Assembly: GCF_018613155.1 (NCBI RefSeq)
Contig: NZ_JAGGQU010000018.1
Span: forward strand, 96,462-139,141
Reading direction: 5' to 3'
DNA from: Bacillus sp. ISL-55
Lineage (GTDB): Bacteria > Bacillota > Bacilli > Bacillales > Cytobacillaceae
Length of the DNA stretch: 42,680 nt
Shown: positions 25,046 through 34,678 of the stretch, one piece after another
How positions within the stretch are numbered: the stretch's first letter is position 1
How the letters are laid out: each line of letters begins with the position of its first letter
Notes under the pieces: generated by a model
What the model was told of the DNA's origin: nothing
Database searches by the model: none
Seen by the model: only the letters and a program-made list of their open reading frames with translations
Position numbers and translations under genes: made by a program

Positions 25046-26041
25046 TTACTCTTCAGCATATACGTATTTCAGAGCATGTTCAGGCTCCGCATACGGTGCA
25101 TTTTCAGCATAATCAGTTGCTTCATTAACCAGCTTCATGATTCGATCGTTGATTTCCTTTTCACTTTCATCATTCATGATGCCATTTTCCTTCAAATAAG
25201 CGCCGAAGGTAATGATAGGGTCCTTCGTTTTTGCCTGTGCAACTTCATCTGGCGCACGGTAGCTTCTGTCGTCATCATCTGATGAGTGTGGGGTCAGGCG
25301 ATAGGATACAGCCTCGACAAGAGTCGGCCCTTCACCACGGCGTCCTCGCTCAGCCGCTTCCTTGACAACTTTATAAACTTCTAATGGATCATTTCCATCA
25401 ACAGTGACACCTGGCATGCCATACCCGATTGCACGGTCGGAAACCTTCTCGGCTGCAACTTGCCTCTCGTAAGGAATGGAAATCGCATATTTATTGTTCT
25501 CAACCATGAAAATGACAGGAAGCTTATGGACTCCCGCAAAGTTTGCACCCTCATGAAAATCACCCTGGTTGGATGAACCTTCCCCAAACGTAACGAATGT
25601 TACCAAGTCCTTCTTCTCCATTTTACCTGCAAGAGCGATTCCAACAGCATGAGGTACCTGTGTTGTTACTGGTGAAGAACCTGTAACAATCCTATTCTTC
25701 TTTTGACCGAAGTGTCCAGGCATCTGGCGGCCACCAGAGTTCGGGTCTTCCGCTTTGGCAAAACCGGAAAGCATCAGGTCTTTTGCAGTCATGCCAAAAG
25801 TTAAGACCACTCCCATGTCACGGTAGTATGGAAGCACATAATCCTTTTCACGATCTAGAGCAAAAGCAGCTCCTACCTGTGCCGCTTCCTGTCCTTGACA
25901 GGAAATGACAAACGGAATTTTCCCGGCACGGTTCAATAGCCACATCCGCTCATCCAGCCGGCGTGCCAACAGCATTGTTTCATACATTTCCAAAACCTTT
26001 TCATCACTTAAGCCAAGTGCAGCGTGACGATTTTCTGCCAT
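25046..26041 (-). CDS. bkdAA: Branched-chain 2-oxoacid dehydrogenase E1 alpha subunit
   Basis: The 331-residue protein is the alpha half of E1. It carries the thiamine-diphosphate motif GEGSSNQGDFHEGANFAGV, ending at MVENNKYA, and the phosphorylation-loop region YRLTPHSSDDDDRSYR found in this family. PGHFGQKKNRIVTGSSPVTTQVPHAVG marks the substrate channel region. The ATG at 26041 (protein MAENRHAALG) has GGGAGGT at ideal spacing; a frame extending to 26068 adds nine residues without its own box. It is followed by bkdAB after 12 bases. Confidence 0.97.
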   Translation of the reverse strand: MAENRHAALGLSDEKVLEMYETMLLARRLDERMWLLNRAGKIPFVISCQGQEAAQVGAAFALDREKDYVLPYYRDMGVVLTFGMTAKDLMLSGFAKAEDPNSGGRQMPGHFGQKKNRIVTGSSPVTTQVPHAVGIALAGKMEKKDLVTFVTFGEGSSNQGDFHEGANFAGVHKLPVIFMVENNKYAISIPYERQVAAEKVSDRAIGYGMPGVTVDGNDPLEVYKVVKEAAERGRRGEGPTLVEAVSYRLTPHSSDDDDRSYRAPDEVAQAKTKDPIITFGAYLKENGIMNDESEKEINDRIMKLVNEATDYAENAPYAEPEHALKYVYAEE

Positions 26042-26111
26042 CTTTATACCTCCCAATTGTTCGTACAAGGCTCATTTCTAGGGAAAAGAGCTCTTGTTTA
26101 TAAAATAGAAA

Positions 26112-27533
26112 TTAAGAATGGATTGCTTTGCCATCCACTGCCAGGGCAGCTTCACCAATTGCCTCGGACAATGTCGGGTGAGGATGGATGGTATGGGCAA
26201 TTTCCCATGGTGTAGCGTCTAAAACCTTTGCAAGTCCCGCTTCTGAAATCATATCCGTGACATGCGGGCCGATCATATGGACACCAAGAATATCATTGGT
26301 TTCCTTGTCAGCTACGATTTTCACAAAACCATCTGATTCACCATATACAAGCGCTTTTCCGATTGCCTTGAAGGAGAATTTGCCTATCTTCACATCGTGA
26401 CCTTTTTCTTTTGCTTCATCTTCAGTCAGTCCAACGCTGGCCGCCTCTGGAGAGCTGTAAATACATTTTGAGACGAGCGTATAGTCGATTGGATGTGGAT
26501 TTTGATTGTCAATGTGCTCAACAGCTACTATCCCCTCATGTGATGCCACGTGCGCAAGCTGCAAGCCGCCAATCACATCGCCAATTGCATAGATATGAGA
26601 TTCTTTTGTCTGGAAAAATTCGTTTGTCTGGATGAAACCTCTTTCCAGCTGAATTTCTGTATTCTCAAGGCCAATTCCTTCTACATTTGCCTGGCGCCCA
26701 ACAGAGACAAGCAATTTTTCAGCAGTGAATTCTTTCGTTTCGCCTTTAACCTCTGCGCTGATCTTGACACCATCGCCTTTTTGCAGGGTCTCTGATAAGA
26801 CTTTTGCGTTCGTTACAATCTTCACGCCTTTTTTCTTCATTGCGCGCTGCATTTCTCTTGAAACTTCCTTGTCCTCGGTTGGAACAATACGGTCTGCATA
26901 CTCAATTACAGTGACAGCAGATCCAAAGTCAGCAAGCATGGAAGCCCATTCAATGCCAATTACACCACCGCCGACGATAATAATTGACTTAGGAAGATCC
27001 TCCATCACAAGTGCTTCATCTGAAGTCATTACATATTGGCCATCTGCTTCAAGACCAGGCAATGTTCTTGGTCTTGATCCTGTTGCAACGATGACATTCT
27101 TAGGGATCAGCATTTCATTTTCTTCGCCATTGTTCATCTCCACAGAAATGGTTCCTGGCATAGGTGAGAAGATGGATGGACCCAGGATTCTTCCCAAACC
27201 TTCATAAACATCGATTTTTCCTTGTTTCATCAGGTGCTGTACACCACGGTGCAGCTGCTCGACGATTTTCTCTTTTCTTTCCTGTACCTTTACGAAATTG
27301 ACACCAACTTCACCTGTCGTCACACCAAAGTCTTCGCTTTTCTTTGCGGTAGCATAAACCTCAGCACTCCGAAGCAAAGCCTTGCTTGGGATACAGCCTT
27401 TATGCAGGCATGTTCCACCAAGCTTTCCTTTTTCAACGATGGCAGTTTTCAAGCCAAGCTGAGAAGCTCTGATTGCTGCTACGTATCCGCCTGTACCGCC
27501 TCCAAGAATGACCAAATCATATTCTTGAGCCAT
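26112..27533 (-). CDS. lpdV: Dihydrolipoyl dehydrogenase (E3 of the Bkd complex)
   Basis: This 473-residue flavoprotein reoxidises dihydrolipoamide on BkdB with NAD+. The FAD-binding motif is ILGGGTGGYVAA, the redox disulfide is Cys42/Cys47 in GGTCLHKGCIPSK, the NAD motif is IVGGGVIGIEWASM, the second FAD segment is YAIGDVIGG, and the active-site His-Glu pair is in HPHPTLSE near the C-terminus. The ATG at 27533 follows GGAGGG. It lies between buk and bkdAA in the order seen in B. subtilis. A small hairpin (GGCTGG/CCAGCC) without a T-run sits in the 90-base gap from buk. Confidence 0.97.
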   Translation of the reverse strand: MAQEYDLVILGGGTGGYVAAIRASQLGLKTAIVEKGKLGGTCLHKGCIPSKALLRSAEVYATAKKSEDFGVTTGEVGVNFVKVQERKEKIVEQLHRGVQHLMKQGKIDVYEGLGRILGPSIFSPMPGTISVEMNNGEENEMLIPKNVIVATGSRPRTLPGLEADGQYVMTSDEALVMEDLPKSIIIVGGGVIGIEWASMLADFGSAVTVIEYADRIVPTEDKEVSREMQRAMKKKGVKIVTNAKVLSETLQKGDGVKISAEVKGETKEFTAEKLLVSVGRQANVEGIGLENTEIQLERGFIQTNEFFQTKESHIYAIGDVIGGLQLAHVASHEGIVAVEHIDNQNPHPIDYTLVSKCIYSSPEAASVGLTEDEAKEKGHDVKIGKFSFKAIGKALVYGESDGFVKIVADKETNDILGVHMIGPHVTDMISEAGLAKVLDATPWEIAHTIHPHPTLSEAIGEAALAVDGKAIHS

Positions 27534-27623
27534 CTGGATCCCTCCTCTATATATGGTTTAATATTTTTATTTGATTGATGATTTCCACTCCAAGTTTTGG
27601 CTGGTGTTATAACCCAGCCATTC

Positions 27624-28709
27624 TTATCTGCCCGGATATTCTTTTACTTTTTCTTCATCGCGCAGGATGCGGAGGGCGCCTTCAGCAAGAGCCTGCAGTT
27701 CGTTTTCCCCCGGATGGACAATAACGTCCGCGATCCAATTAATTCGTTCAGAGATTTCCTCGACGAACTCTTTGCCGTAAGCAAGGCCGCCCGTCAGTAC
27801 AATCGCGTCCACTTTCCCGGCAAGGACAGCACTAGCTGAACCGATTTCCTTTGCTACCTGGTAAGCCATCGCTTCGTATATAAGCTTTGCCTTAGCATTT
27901 CCTTGCTTGATCATTTTTTCGACCTTAACTGCATCATTCGTGCCAAGGTATCCTACAAGGCCGCCCTGGCCGACTAGTTTTTTCATTATTTCTTCGCGGA
28001 AATAATCACCGGAAAAACATAGCTGAACTAGGTCACCCGCTGGTACTGTACCTGCACGTTCTGGACTGAATGGGCCATCGCCATGCAGACCGTTATTCAC
28101 ATCAACAACTCTTCCCATTTTATGGGCACCAACAGTGATACCCCCTCCAAGATGGGTAATAATCAAGTTCAGCTCTTCATATTTTTTACCCAACTCTTTC
28201 GAAACCCTGCGGGCGACTGCCTTTTGGTTCAATGCATGAAAAATGCTTTTTCGTTCAATGAGCGAGAATCCCGATACACGCGCAACCGGATCAAGTTCAT
28301 CGACCACGACCGGGTCGACGATAAAGGAAGGGATATTCAAACCTGATGCAATTTCATATGCTAGAATACCTCCCAGATTTGAAGCATGCTGGCCTGAATA
28401 ACCTGCTCGCAGGTCATCAAGCATCTTATTATTCACTGCATATGTTCCGCCTTCGATTGGCCGTAACAGCCCGCCGCGCCCACAAACAGCACTCAATTTT
28501 GAAATGTTGATCCCTTCAGTATCAAGCGTTTCAAGTATCGTATTCTTCCTGAATTCGTATTGGTCGATGATGGTTTCATAGGAGTTGATGACAGCTGAAT
28601 CATGACGGATTGTTTTTTCAAAAACGGAAACCTCATTGTCAAATACTCCAATTTTCGTTGATGTAGATCCTGGATTGATAACTAGAATCCGATGTTCTGT
28701 TTGTTGCAC
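27624..28709 (-). CDS. buk: Butyrate (branched-chain fatty acid) kinase
   Basis: The 361-residue protein is an acetokinase-family enzyme with the N-terminal phosphate loop [14 protein letters not shown]. Conserved segments include [28 protein letters not shown] and [15 protein letters not shown]. It converts acyl phosphate and ADP to the acid and ATP, working after Ptb, so that branched-chain acyl-CoA energy is recovered as ATP. I chose the GTG at 28709, which has GGAGGT six bases upstream; the longer frame to 28793 has no such signal and runs into the non-coding gap. The gap to bcd is unusually long for this operon (248 bases) and holds a hairpin at 28731-28749. Confidence 0.95.
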   Translation of the reverse strand: MQQTEHRILVINPGSTSTKIGVFDNEVSVFEKTIRHDSAVINSYETIIDQYEFRKNTILETLDTEGINISKLSAVCGRGGLLRPIEGGTYAVNNKMLDDLRAGYSGQHASNLGGILAYEIASGLNIPSFIVDPVVVDELDPVARVSGFSLIERKSIFHALNQKAVARRVSKELGKKYEELNLIITHLGGGITVGAHKMGRVVDVNNGLHGDGPFSPERAGTVPAGDLVQLCFSGDYFREEIMKKLVGQGGLVGYLGTNDAVKVEKMIKQGNAKAKLIYEAMAYQVAKEIGSASAVLAGKVDAIVLTGGLAYGKEFVEEISERINWIADVIVHPGENELQALAEGALRILRDEEKVKEYPGR

Positions 28710-28730
28710 AGTTAAACCTCCAATTTGCTC

Positions 28731-28749
28731 GCGGAATGCAAAAATCCGC
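28731..28749. other. Hairpin just upstream of the buk ribosome binding site
   Basis: A 5-bp GC-rich stem (GCGGA / TCCGC) with a 9-base loop lies about ten bases before the buk GGAGG box, in the 248-base bcd-buk gap. It could influence buk translation or message stability. It is too short to be sure of. Confidence 0.35.
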
Positions 28750-28957
28750 AATACGTCAGTAGCATTTAGGAAACAGCAGAGGCGCCGAAACAAATATTCA
28801 GCGCTCTCTGCGGAACCTTTTAAAGGCTGTTTTCGAATTCATTGTTGCAATTTGTATAACTCAACCCCATTATTATTGACTTCGAGGCTTTGCCCTACCC
28901 TTGATAAACATTTGTTACCATGTTTAACACCAACAATTATCTCGATATGAGCCTAAA

Positions 28958-30052
28958 TTAACGGCGGCTAAGGATATGATGGCCGTTTTGCAGGAACTGG
29001 CTGCGGGAATTGCGCATTCTTTCAATCCGCTCTTCTGCCATACGGTCAGCCGCTTTATAAGTAGGAATTCCATCCCTTTTAGCAATTTCAATTACTTTTT
29101 CGATATTGTTGTAAATAGTTTCAACCTTTTTCATTGCTCTTTCAGCGTTATAGCCGTAAAGCTCATCAGCAACATTGATTACACCGCCAGCATTGATGAC
29201 ATAGTCAGGTGCGTACACAATACCCATTTCATGTATGATATCTCCATGTTTTGTATCCTTAAGCTGGTTGTTCGCTGCTCCGGCAATAACCTTCGCTTTG
29301 ATCTGAGGAATTGTTTCGTCGTTGATTACAGCACCTAATGCACATGGTGCGTAAATGTCACAGTCTACGCTATAGATTTCATCCGGCTCAACCGCTTTAG
29401 CACCGAATTCCTCAACAGCTCTTTGTACTGCTTCCTTGTTAATATCAGTAACGATCAGCTGTGCGCCTTCTTCATGGAGGTGACGGCAAAGATTATATGC
29501 CACATTGCCCACACCTTGAACTGCGATTGTTTTTCCTTCTAGAGAATCAGTGCCAAAAGCTTCCTTAGCAGCTGCCTTCATTCCTCTGTATACGCCGTAA
29601 GCCGTTACCGGGGAAGGATTTCCAGATGAACCGAATGCTGGTGAGATACCAGTTACATAATCAGTTTCCTCATGGATTAAGTCCATATCTGCCACAGTAG
29701 TACCCACATCTTCTGCAGTGATATATCTTCCATTCAAGCCCTGGATATAGCGGCCGAAAGCACGGAACATTTCTTCATTCTTATCCTTGCGCGGATCACC
29801 GATAATAACTGTCTTTCCGCCGCCAAGATTCAGGCCAGCAGCAGCATTCTTGTATGTCATACCTTTAGCAAGGCGAAGTGCATCCTCGATTGCCGCTTCT
29901 TCAGATGCATAAGTCCACATACGAGTTCCGCCCAAAGCTGGTCCAAGAGTTGTATCATGAATTGCAATGATTGCTTTCAATCCTGACTGTTTATCCTGGC
30001 AAAATACAACCTGCTCATAATCGTACTGTTCTAGATACTTGAAAATTTCCAT
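28958..30052 (-). CDS. bcd: Leucine (branched-chain amino acid) dehydrogenase
   Basis: The 364-residue enzyme reversibly deaminates leucine, valine and isoleucine to 2-oxoacids with NAD+, feeding the Bkd complex. The catalytic lysine region is [17 protein letters not shown], the glycine-rich substrate site is GGTRMW, and the NAD fold has [12 protein letters not shown]. The ATG at 30052 (protein [15 protein letters not shown]) follows GGGGAGG; a frame to 30112 would overlap the end of ptb and is not needed. It is the second gene after ptb, 28 bases downstream. Confidence 0.97.
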   Translation of the reverse strand: MEIFKYLEQYDYEQVVFCQDKQSGLKAIIAIHDTTLGPALGGTRMWTYASEEAAIEDALRLAKGMTYKNAAAGLNLGGGKTVIIGDPRKDKNEEMFRAFGRYIQGLNGRYITAEDVGTTVADMDLIHEETDYVTGISPAFGSSGNPSPVTAYGVYRGMKAAAKEAFGTDSLEGKTIAVQGVGNVAYNLCRHLHEEGAQLIVTDINKEAVQRAVEEFGAKAVEPDEIYSVDCDIYAPCALGAVINDETIPQIKAKVIAGAANNQLKDTKHGDIIHEMGIVYAPDYVINAGGVINVADELYGYNAERAMKKVETIYNNIEKVIEIAKRDGIPTYKAADRMAEERIERMRNSRSQFLQNGHHILSRR

Positions 30053-30080
30053 TTCTAATTCCTCCCCTGGATTATGTAAC

Positions 30081-30986
30081 TTATTTAGAAGCAGAGCATA
30101 ACGCCAATGCAAGTGAGTATAACTTGCTCTCAGCAGTGTCCGCCCTGGATGTTAACACGATTGGTGCTTTTGCCCCGGCAATGACTGCCCCAACCTTTGC
30201 GTTGGCAAAGTAAATTAATGATTTATAAAGGACATTTCCTACCTCGATCGCTGGGACTAACAGGATATCAACCCTGCCGGCGACCTCACTTTTTATCCCC
30301 TTATGCTCTGCGGCAAGCTGTGAAACCGCATTATCGAGGGCTAGCGGGCCATCCACGATACATCCGGGAATTTGTCCTCTTTTGTTCATCATCGTTAATG
30401 AAGCTGCATCTACCGTGGCCTGCATGGTCGGATTGATCACTTCAACCGCTGCGAGTGGCGCCACTTTTGGCAGTTCAATCCCTATAGAATGAGCTACCTT
30501 GACAGCATTCTTGATGATTTGGGCTTTTTGCTCAAGATCTGGTGCAATATTCATAGCTGCATCGGTAACGATGGTAAATCGATCGTAGCCAGGCACTTCA
30601 AATACAGCCACGTGGGAAAGCACTGCGCCGGTCCTCAGACCATATTCTTTATTTAGGACAGCCTTCAAAATCGCAGCAGTCGGGATATTCCCTTTCATCA
30701 CGACATTGGCTTCTTTCGATTTGACTGCTTTCACGGCCATTTCTGCGGCAGTATTATTATTAGGCGCGGAAATGATCTTAACCCCTTTGCTGTCTGTAAG
30801 TTCTGGATGCTTAGCTGTAATCATTCTTTTGATTTCTTCCTTGTTTCCGTATAAAAGAAAATCGGCAAGCTCCAGGTTTACAGCCTGAGCAACTGCCTCT
30901 AATACCTCAACATCTTCAGCCGCAGCGACAGCAACTGTTTTCCTGTCATTTTGGGATGCCATGCTGATAAGTGAGTCTAATTTCAT
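30081..30986 (-). CDS. ptb: Phosphate butyryltransferase (branched-chain acyl-CoA)
   Basis: The 301-residue protein belongs to the phosphate acetyl/butyryltransferase family. It exchanges CoA for phosphate on butyryl- and branched-chain acyl-CoA, giving the substrate for Buk. Family segments include [33 protein letters not shown] and [31 protein letters not shown] marks the N-terminal domain. It is the first structural gene of the bkd operon. A perfect sigma-54 promoter lies upstream at 31034-31051. The ATG at 30986 has AAAGGG upstream at slightly long spacing. The homologue in B. subtilis is YqiS. Confidence 0.96.
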   Translation of the reverse strand: MKLDSLISMASQNDRKTVAVAAAEDVEVLEAVAQAVNLELADFLLYGNKEEIKRMITAKHPELTDSKGVKIISAPNNNTAAEMAVKAVKSKEANVVMKGNIPTAAILKAVLNKEYGLRTGAVLSHVAVFEVPGYDRFTIVTDAAMNIAPDLEQKAQIIKNAVKVAHSIGIELPKVAPLAAVEVINPTMQATVDAASLTMMNKRGQIPGCIVDGPLALDNAVSQLAAEHKGIKSEVAGRVDILLVPAIEVGNVLYKSLIYFANAKVGAVIAGAKAPIVLTSRADTAESKLYSLALALCSASK

Positions 30987-31033
30987 GAATGATTCAACCC
31001 TTTCTGTTCTTCTCGCATCACCGCTAATAATTA

Positions 31034-31051
31034 ATGCAAGAACTGTGCCAA
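31034..31051 (-). promoter_or_regulatory. Sigma-54 (SigL) promoter of the bkd operon
   Basis: On the minus strand TTGGCAC is followed after five bases by TTGCAT. The GG and GC doublets are exactly ten bases apart, matching the established -24/-12 consensus TTGGCAC-N5-TTGCAT in full. It lies 48 bases before ptb, and the upstream gene encodes a sigma-54 activator. Confidence 0.96.
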
Positions 31052-31075
31052 CTTAAAATGTTGAAAACGCTTTAC

Positions 31076-31107
31076 TTTTGCCCAAAAATATTATGCAAAA
31101 AATTGCA
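31076..31107. promoter_or_regulatory. Candidate upstream activating sequence for BkdR
   Basis: Two overlapping inverted repeats lie 25-56 bases upstream of the -24 element: TTTTGC ... GCAAAA (31076-31100) and TGCAA-AAAA-TTGCA (31094-31107). A sigma-54 activator with a C-terminal Fis-type helix-turn-helix is expected to bind such dyads. Binding is inferred. The distance to the promoter is shorter than the usual 80-150 bases. Confidence 0.45.
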
Positions 31108-31118
31108 GAGTGTGAAAA

Positions 31119-33179
31119 TTATTGCATGCTATCTGCTTCAATATTATATTTTTCGAGCTTATAATATAAATTTCTGACTGATACACCTAAAACTTTGGCT
31201 GCAGCTGTTTTATTCCCTTTTACAGCCTTAAGAGTTGATTTGATTACCTTCGCTTCGTACTTGTCCAACTGGAGCGCAAGGGGTTCAGTCGGAATTGACT
31301 GACCTATCGTATCATCACTATCCTTTAGTTGGCTGTTCTGCAATTCAGGCAAATGCTCAATACGGATGATCGTTTCACTATAACTCAAGAAGATAATTGC
31401 GCGACCAAGGACATTTTCAAGCTCCCTTACATTTCCGGGCCAATCATAATCTATCAACTTTTTAATGGCATCCTCAGAAACACCTTCAACGTTACGTCCA
31501 TAGTCTTGATTAATTTTTCGGATCAACCTTTCACATAGGAGAGGAATATCTTCTTTCCTTCTTCTGAGAGGCGGTATATGAATCGGCATTCTGTTCAAAC
31601 GATAATATAAGTCTTCTCTAAAACTGCCGTTCGCAATCGCTTTTTCAAGGTTCATATTTGTGGCGGCTATAACCCTGACATTGATTGGTAGGGGTTTCGT
31701 TCCACCCACCCGGACAATTTCTCTCTCCTGTAAAACCCGGAGTAATTTGGCTTGTGTATTGGCAGGCAATTCACCGATTTCATCAAGAAAAATACTGCCG
31801 TTATTGGCTTCTTCAAAAAACCCGCGTTTACCGCCCCGTTTGGCACCTGAAAACGCTCCTTCTTCGTAGCCAAAAAGTTCGCTTTCCAGCAGCGATTCAG
31901 AAATTGCCGCGCAATTGACACGTATAAACTTGTTGAACTTGCGGTCGCTGGCATTGTGAATCGCATGTGCAAATAATTCTTTCCCTGTTCCTGATTCCCC
32001 GCGAAGGAGGACAGTTGCAGGCGTTTTCGCCCCGAGCTTCGCTTGTTCAATCGGAATCGTCATTTCTTCTGCTTGGCCGATAATATCCTCAAACGAGTAT
32101 TTCGCTTCAAGGGTCCTGATAATCTGCCTTGCGCGTGTCAGCTCCCGATTTAAGCTCTGGATTTCCGACATATCATGGATAACCCCGACACTTCCCTTTA
32201 GCTTCCCATCTACTATGATCGGGGCTACGTTGACAACAACTTCTTTTTTATTGGGGCCAACCCTCATCGCTGTTCCACGAACTGGTCTTCTCGTCTTTAG
32301 GACTTTCATGTGCATGCTCTCGCCTTCGGATATATCAGCGGTGGCTGGCTGCCCGATTACTTCCTCTTCCTTCAGTCCGGTTATCCTGGTATAAGCAGGA
32401 TTGATCAAAATCCCCCGGCCATCCTCATCTACTACAGAAATCGCTTCATCGCTGGAGTTTATGATTGCCTGAAGCATTGTTTGAATCTCTTTTAAATTTG
32501 TTATCTCTTCCGCAAGATTCACAACTTCTGTAATATCCTTAAAAACAGAGAACGCTCCAATCAGTTGGTCATTTTCATCAATAATTGGGATTCTGGTAGT
32601 GATGATTTTCGACCCATTTGGAAGCAATAATTCCTGGTTGGACTCTGTCTTTCTGGTGTTAAGAATTCTAAGAAGCTTGCTTGTTGGTATAATTTCTAAA
32701 ACATGATGCCCTTCTGCCTGTTCTCTTGTTGTTCCGATAATTTTTTCAGCACTTTTGTTAAACAAAGTTATGATTCCTTCTGTATTGATGACTACCATGC
32801 CATCTCCAGAAGAGTTAAAAATCAAGTCATGCTCATATGTAATTTTTCTGAGAGTTTTTATTAACTCTTCCTTTTCCTCTAAAAGGGTCGCCAATAGAAA
32901 TGCGACACTGCCGGGAATCAGTACAGTGTTTTTACCGCGGGCTTCCCTTAATTCCTTGAAGACTTCCTCTTCACCGGTCACTTCAATGATGATATCCAGA
33001 TGATCTGACATATATTGATGCCAATCTGTTCCGGTTTGGATGCCAGCATTTTGCGCCGCGAGAATTCCGGGGGCGTCAGGATTAAGATCAACCACAGCTA
33101 TCACATCTGCAGTCTGTTTGAAAATGTTCAGGATGGCAGTTCCACCCTTACCCGCTCCTACAATCATTACTTTCTGCAT
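31119..33179 (-). CDS. bkdR: Sigma-54-dependent activator of the bkd operon (BkdR/YqiR)
   Basis: The 686-residue protein has, in order, an N-terminal Rossmann-like domain ([16 protein letters not shown], then [13 protein letters not shown]; residues 1 to about 100), two PAS domains (about 115-225 and 235-345), a sigma-54 AAA+ domain and a Fis-type helix-turn-helix. In the AAA+ domain are Walker A GESGTGKE near residue 393, the sigma-54 loop GAFSGA (a variant of GAFTGA) near 441, and Walker [12 protein letters not shown]. The C-terminus ends [23 protein letters not shown] prefer the ATG at 33179 ([10 protein letters not shown]) with GGTGG upstream over 33212. Its own predicted sigma-A promoter lies at 33250-33278. 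It should activate the sigma-54 promoter 70 bases downstream. Confidence 0.95.
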   Translation of the reverse strand: MQKVMIVGAGKGGTAILNIFKQTADVIAVVDLNPDAPGILAAQNAGIQTGTDWHQYMSDHLDIIIEVTGEEEVFKELREARGKNTVLIPGSVAFLLATLLEEKEELIKTLRKITYEHDLIFNSSGDGMVVINTEGIITLFNKSAEKIIGTTREQAEGHHVLEIIPTSKLLRILNTRKTESNQELLLPNGSKIITTRIPIIDENDQLIGAFSVFKDITEVVNLAEEITNLKEIQTMLQAIINSSDEAISVVDEDGRGILINPAYTRITGLKEEEVIGQPATADISEGESMHMKVLKTRRPVRGTAMRVGPNKKEVVVNVAPIIVDGKLKGSVGVIHDMSEIQSLNRELTRARQIIRTLEAKYSFEDIIGQAEEMTIPIEQAKLGAKTPATVLLRGESGTGKELFAHAIHNASDRKFNKFIRVNCAAISESLLESELFGYEEGAFSGAKRGGKRGFFEEANNGSIFLDEIGELPANTQAKLLRVLQEREIVRVGGTKPLPINVRVIAATNMNLEKAIANGSFREDLYYRLNRMPIHIPPLRRRKEDIPLLCERLIRKINQDYGRNVEGVSEDAIKKLIDYDWPGNVRELENVLGRAIIFLSYSETIIRIEHLPELQNSQLKDSDDTIGQSIPTEPLALQLDKYEAKVIKSTLKAVKGNKTAAAKVLGVSVRNLYYKLEKYNIEADSMQ

Positions 33180-33249
33180 AATATCCACCACATATCTGGA
33201 AAAATATTTCATGGGTCCAATTTTCTAGTCTGCAAAATCTTTCACTATT

Positions 33250-33278
33250 ATTGTAATTCTTTTTGTATGCGCTGACAA
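33250..33278 (-). promoter_or_regulatory. Predicted sigma-A promoter of bkdR
   Basis: On the minus strand TTGTCA and TACAAT are separated by exactly 17 bases, a near-consensus sigma-A promoter about 70 bases before the bkdR start. Confidence 0.78.
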
Positions 33279-33330
33279 ATTTCTTTGTATTCTAACTCTT
33301 CTGTAAGTAATGCTCTTTGAATAACTTATA

Positions 33331-33359
33331 TTGCGGAAAAACACGGGGTTAAGTATACT
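33331..33359 (+). promoter_or_regulatory. Predicted sigma-A promoter of yqzF
   Basis: TTGCGG is followed after exactly 17 bases by TATACT, 35 bases upstream of the yqzF start. It diverges from the bkdR promoter. Confidence 0.65.
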
Positions 33360-33393
33360 TTTTAACAGAGGACAAATAATGAGGGGAAACCAA

Positions 33394-33657
33394 ATGATCA
33401 GGATCATAGCATTAATCATTATGTTGATACCAGGCGTCATTGCTGCTTTAGGGGTAAAACTTATGCGAGACATGGTGTTTGGAATCTTGCAGGCGCCATT
33501 TCCGTATTTGTGGCTTCAATTCCTTGCGGGACTTCTTTTTTTCCTGGCTGGACTGGGGTTCATCGCTGGTTTTATCCTGCATCGTGATCGTAAAAGAAAT
33601 AAAGTCCAGGCATTTTTTCGAATACCTGATAGCAATAAAAAGCAAAACAGGCCTTGA
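33394..33657 (+). CDS. yqzF: DUF2627-family small membrane protein (YqzF)
   Basis: The 87-residue protein has two clear membrane helices, IRIIALIIMLIPGVIAALGV and LWLQFLAGLLFFLAGLGFIA. A short loop (KLMRDMVFGILQAPFPY) separates them and a basic tail follows (HRDRKRNK). This matches the DUF2627 family, represented by B. subtilis YqzF, which occupies the same place beside bkdR. The function is unknown. I start at the ATG at 33394 with GAGGGG upstream; in-frame codons back to 33331 lie inside the predicted promoter. It converges with the phosphodiesterase gene and shares the terminator at 33645-33682, whose stem begins within its last codons. Confidence 0.88.
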   Translation: MIRIIALIIMLIPGVIAALGVKLMRDMVFGILQAPFPYLWLQFLAGLLFFLAGLGFIAGFILHRDRKRNKVQAFFRIPDSNKKQNRP

Positions 33658-33682
33658 TTTATTCAGGCCTGTTTATTTTTTC
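33645..33682. terminator. Bidirectional terminator between yqzF and the phosphodiesterase gene
   Basis: A perfect 10-bp stem (AAACAGGCCT / AGGCCTGTTT) with a 10-base loop is followed by TATTTTTT on the plus strand. It overlaps both stop codons of the convergent genes. Confidence 0.88.
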
Positions 33683-34396
33683 CCTTATTCTCCTTGCTTT
33701 TGCAGGGTCATCTGTTATGATCGCACTGCAATCAACCTTGAACAACCTTTCCAGCTCTGTCTCTTTATTTACAGTATATGGTCTCACTTCAATCCCGCTC
33801 TCCAGGGAGGCTCTGACGGTTTGATCCGGTGCAGCCCGCCAGTGAGGATGAAAGCCTTTAGCTTTTATCGACTGTGCGTAAATCCAGGGCATGTATAAGC
33901 CTTCGGAAAGCAAAGGTGCGATTTCAATCTCTGGCGCAAGCAAATAGCTGTGGACAATGCTGTAATGATTGAAGGATGAAATGATGATCCTGTCTGATAA
34001 GCCATAAGCCCTAACCATATTTATGACCTTTTCTTCCATGCCTTCATAAGGGATGATACTATTTTTTAATTCAATATTGCAGACCATTTTGGTTGCTGAT
34101 AGCCATTCCAGTACTTCATCTAAAGTAGGAATCGGTACTTTTTTTGGTAAAGCTTCGAATTTGAAACGGGCATCCAATTTTCTTAAATCCTTTAAATTGT
34201 AGTCCTTTACCAGTCCAGAGCCATCGGTTGTTCGTTCAACCTTTTCATCATGGATCACAACTAGCTCACCGTCTCTTGTCATCTGGACATCAAGTTCCAG
34301 CCCCTCAGCACCCGCTTTTTCGGCTTCTTTAAATGCCAGCAAAGTGTTTTCAGGATATTCGGCTGCATAGCCGCGATGTGCTAAAATAAGAGTCAT
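33659..34396 (-). CDS. yqiK: Glycerophosphodiester phosphodiesterase family protein
   Basis: The 245-residue protein has a GDPD-type TIM barrel with the catalytic pieces in order: AHRGYAAEYPENT (His-Arg), LELDVQMTRDGELVVIHDE (Glu, Asp and second His), and CNIELK (metal Glu). There is no signal peptide, so it should be cytosolic. It would hydrolyse glycerophosphodiesters to glycerol 3-phosphate and an alcohol. Position near spo0A and bkdR matches B. subtilis yqiK. The ATG at 34396 has a weak ribosome binding site. It is monocistronic and divergent from the YycC-like gene. Confidence 0.9.
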   Translation of the reverse strand: MTLILAHRGYAAEYPENTLLAFKEAEKAGAEGLELDVQMTRDGELVVIHDEKVERTTDGSGLVKDYNLKDLRKLDARFKFEALPKKVPIPTLDEVLEWLSATKMVCNIELKNSIIPYEGMEEKVINMVRAYGLSDRIIISSFNHYSIVHSYLLAPEIEIAPLLSEGLYMPWIYAQSIKAKGFHPHWRAAPDQTVRASLESGIEVRPYTVNKETELERLFKVDCSAIITDDPAKARRIREKINRPE

Positions 34397-34438
34397 AAAC
34401 CATCACACCCATCTTTTCAATTTGGAGGTAAATAAACA

Positions 34439-34579
34439 ATGAGACCATTACATATTTCCGCTGAGACCGCTGTTAAGCTTTCCGAAAAACTCGGAGTGCC
34501 TATTGAACAAATCATGCACATGCCCCAACATATCCTTATTCAAAAATTAACGGAACTTGAAAAAGAAAAAGAAAAATAA
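34439..34579 (+). CDS. YycC-like small protein
   Basis: A 46-residue protein beginning MRPLHISAETAVKLSEKLGV, then a helix with MHMPQHILIQKLTEL and an acidic and lysine-rich tail. The ETA and MPQHIL segments resemble the YycC-like family, a group of uncharacterised Bacillus proteins of about this length. The ATG at 34439 has a perfect GGAGGT nine bases upstream, and a strong terminator follows six bases after the stop. It is therefore a real, complete gene despite its size. The family call rests on memory and is less certain than the gene. Confidence 0.82.
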   Translation: MRPLHISAETAVKLSEKLGVPIEQIMHMPQHILIQKLTELEKEKEK

Positions 34580-34584
34580 TTCTC

Positions 34585-34609
34585 AAAACGCCTATTAGGC
34601 GTTTTTTTA
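34585..34609 (+). terminator. Terminator of the YycC-like gene
   Basis: AAAACGCC and GGCGTTTT form a perfect stem around TATTA, followed by more Ts on the plus strand. Confidence 0.9.
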
Positions 34610-34678
34610 TGTAATCGTTCGCTACATATACATGATAATATGCATACTCATGGTTTACCAATTTCCAGGCATATAAAA

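Noticed and set aside
31061-31076. cre (CcpA) site between the BkdR dyads and the sigma-54 promoter
   Set aside because: TTGAAAACGCTTTACT matches the left part of the consensus but lacks the terminal CA, so it is noted only as a near-match.
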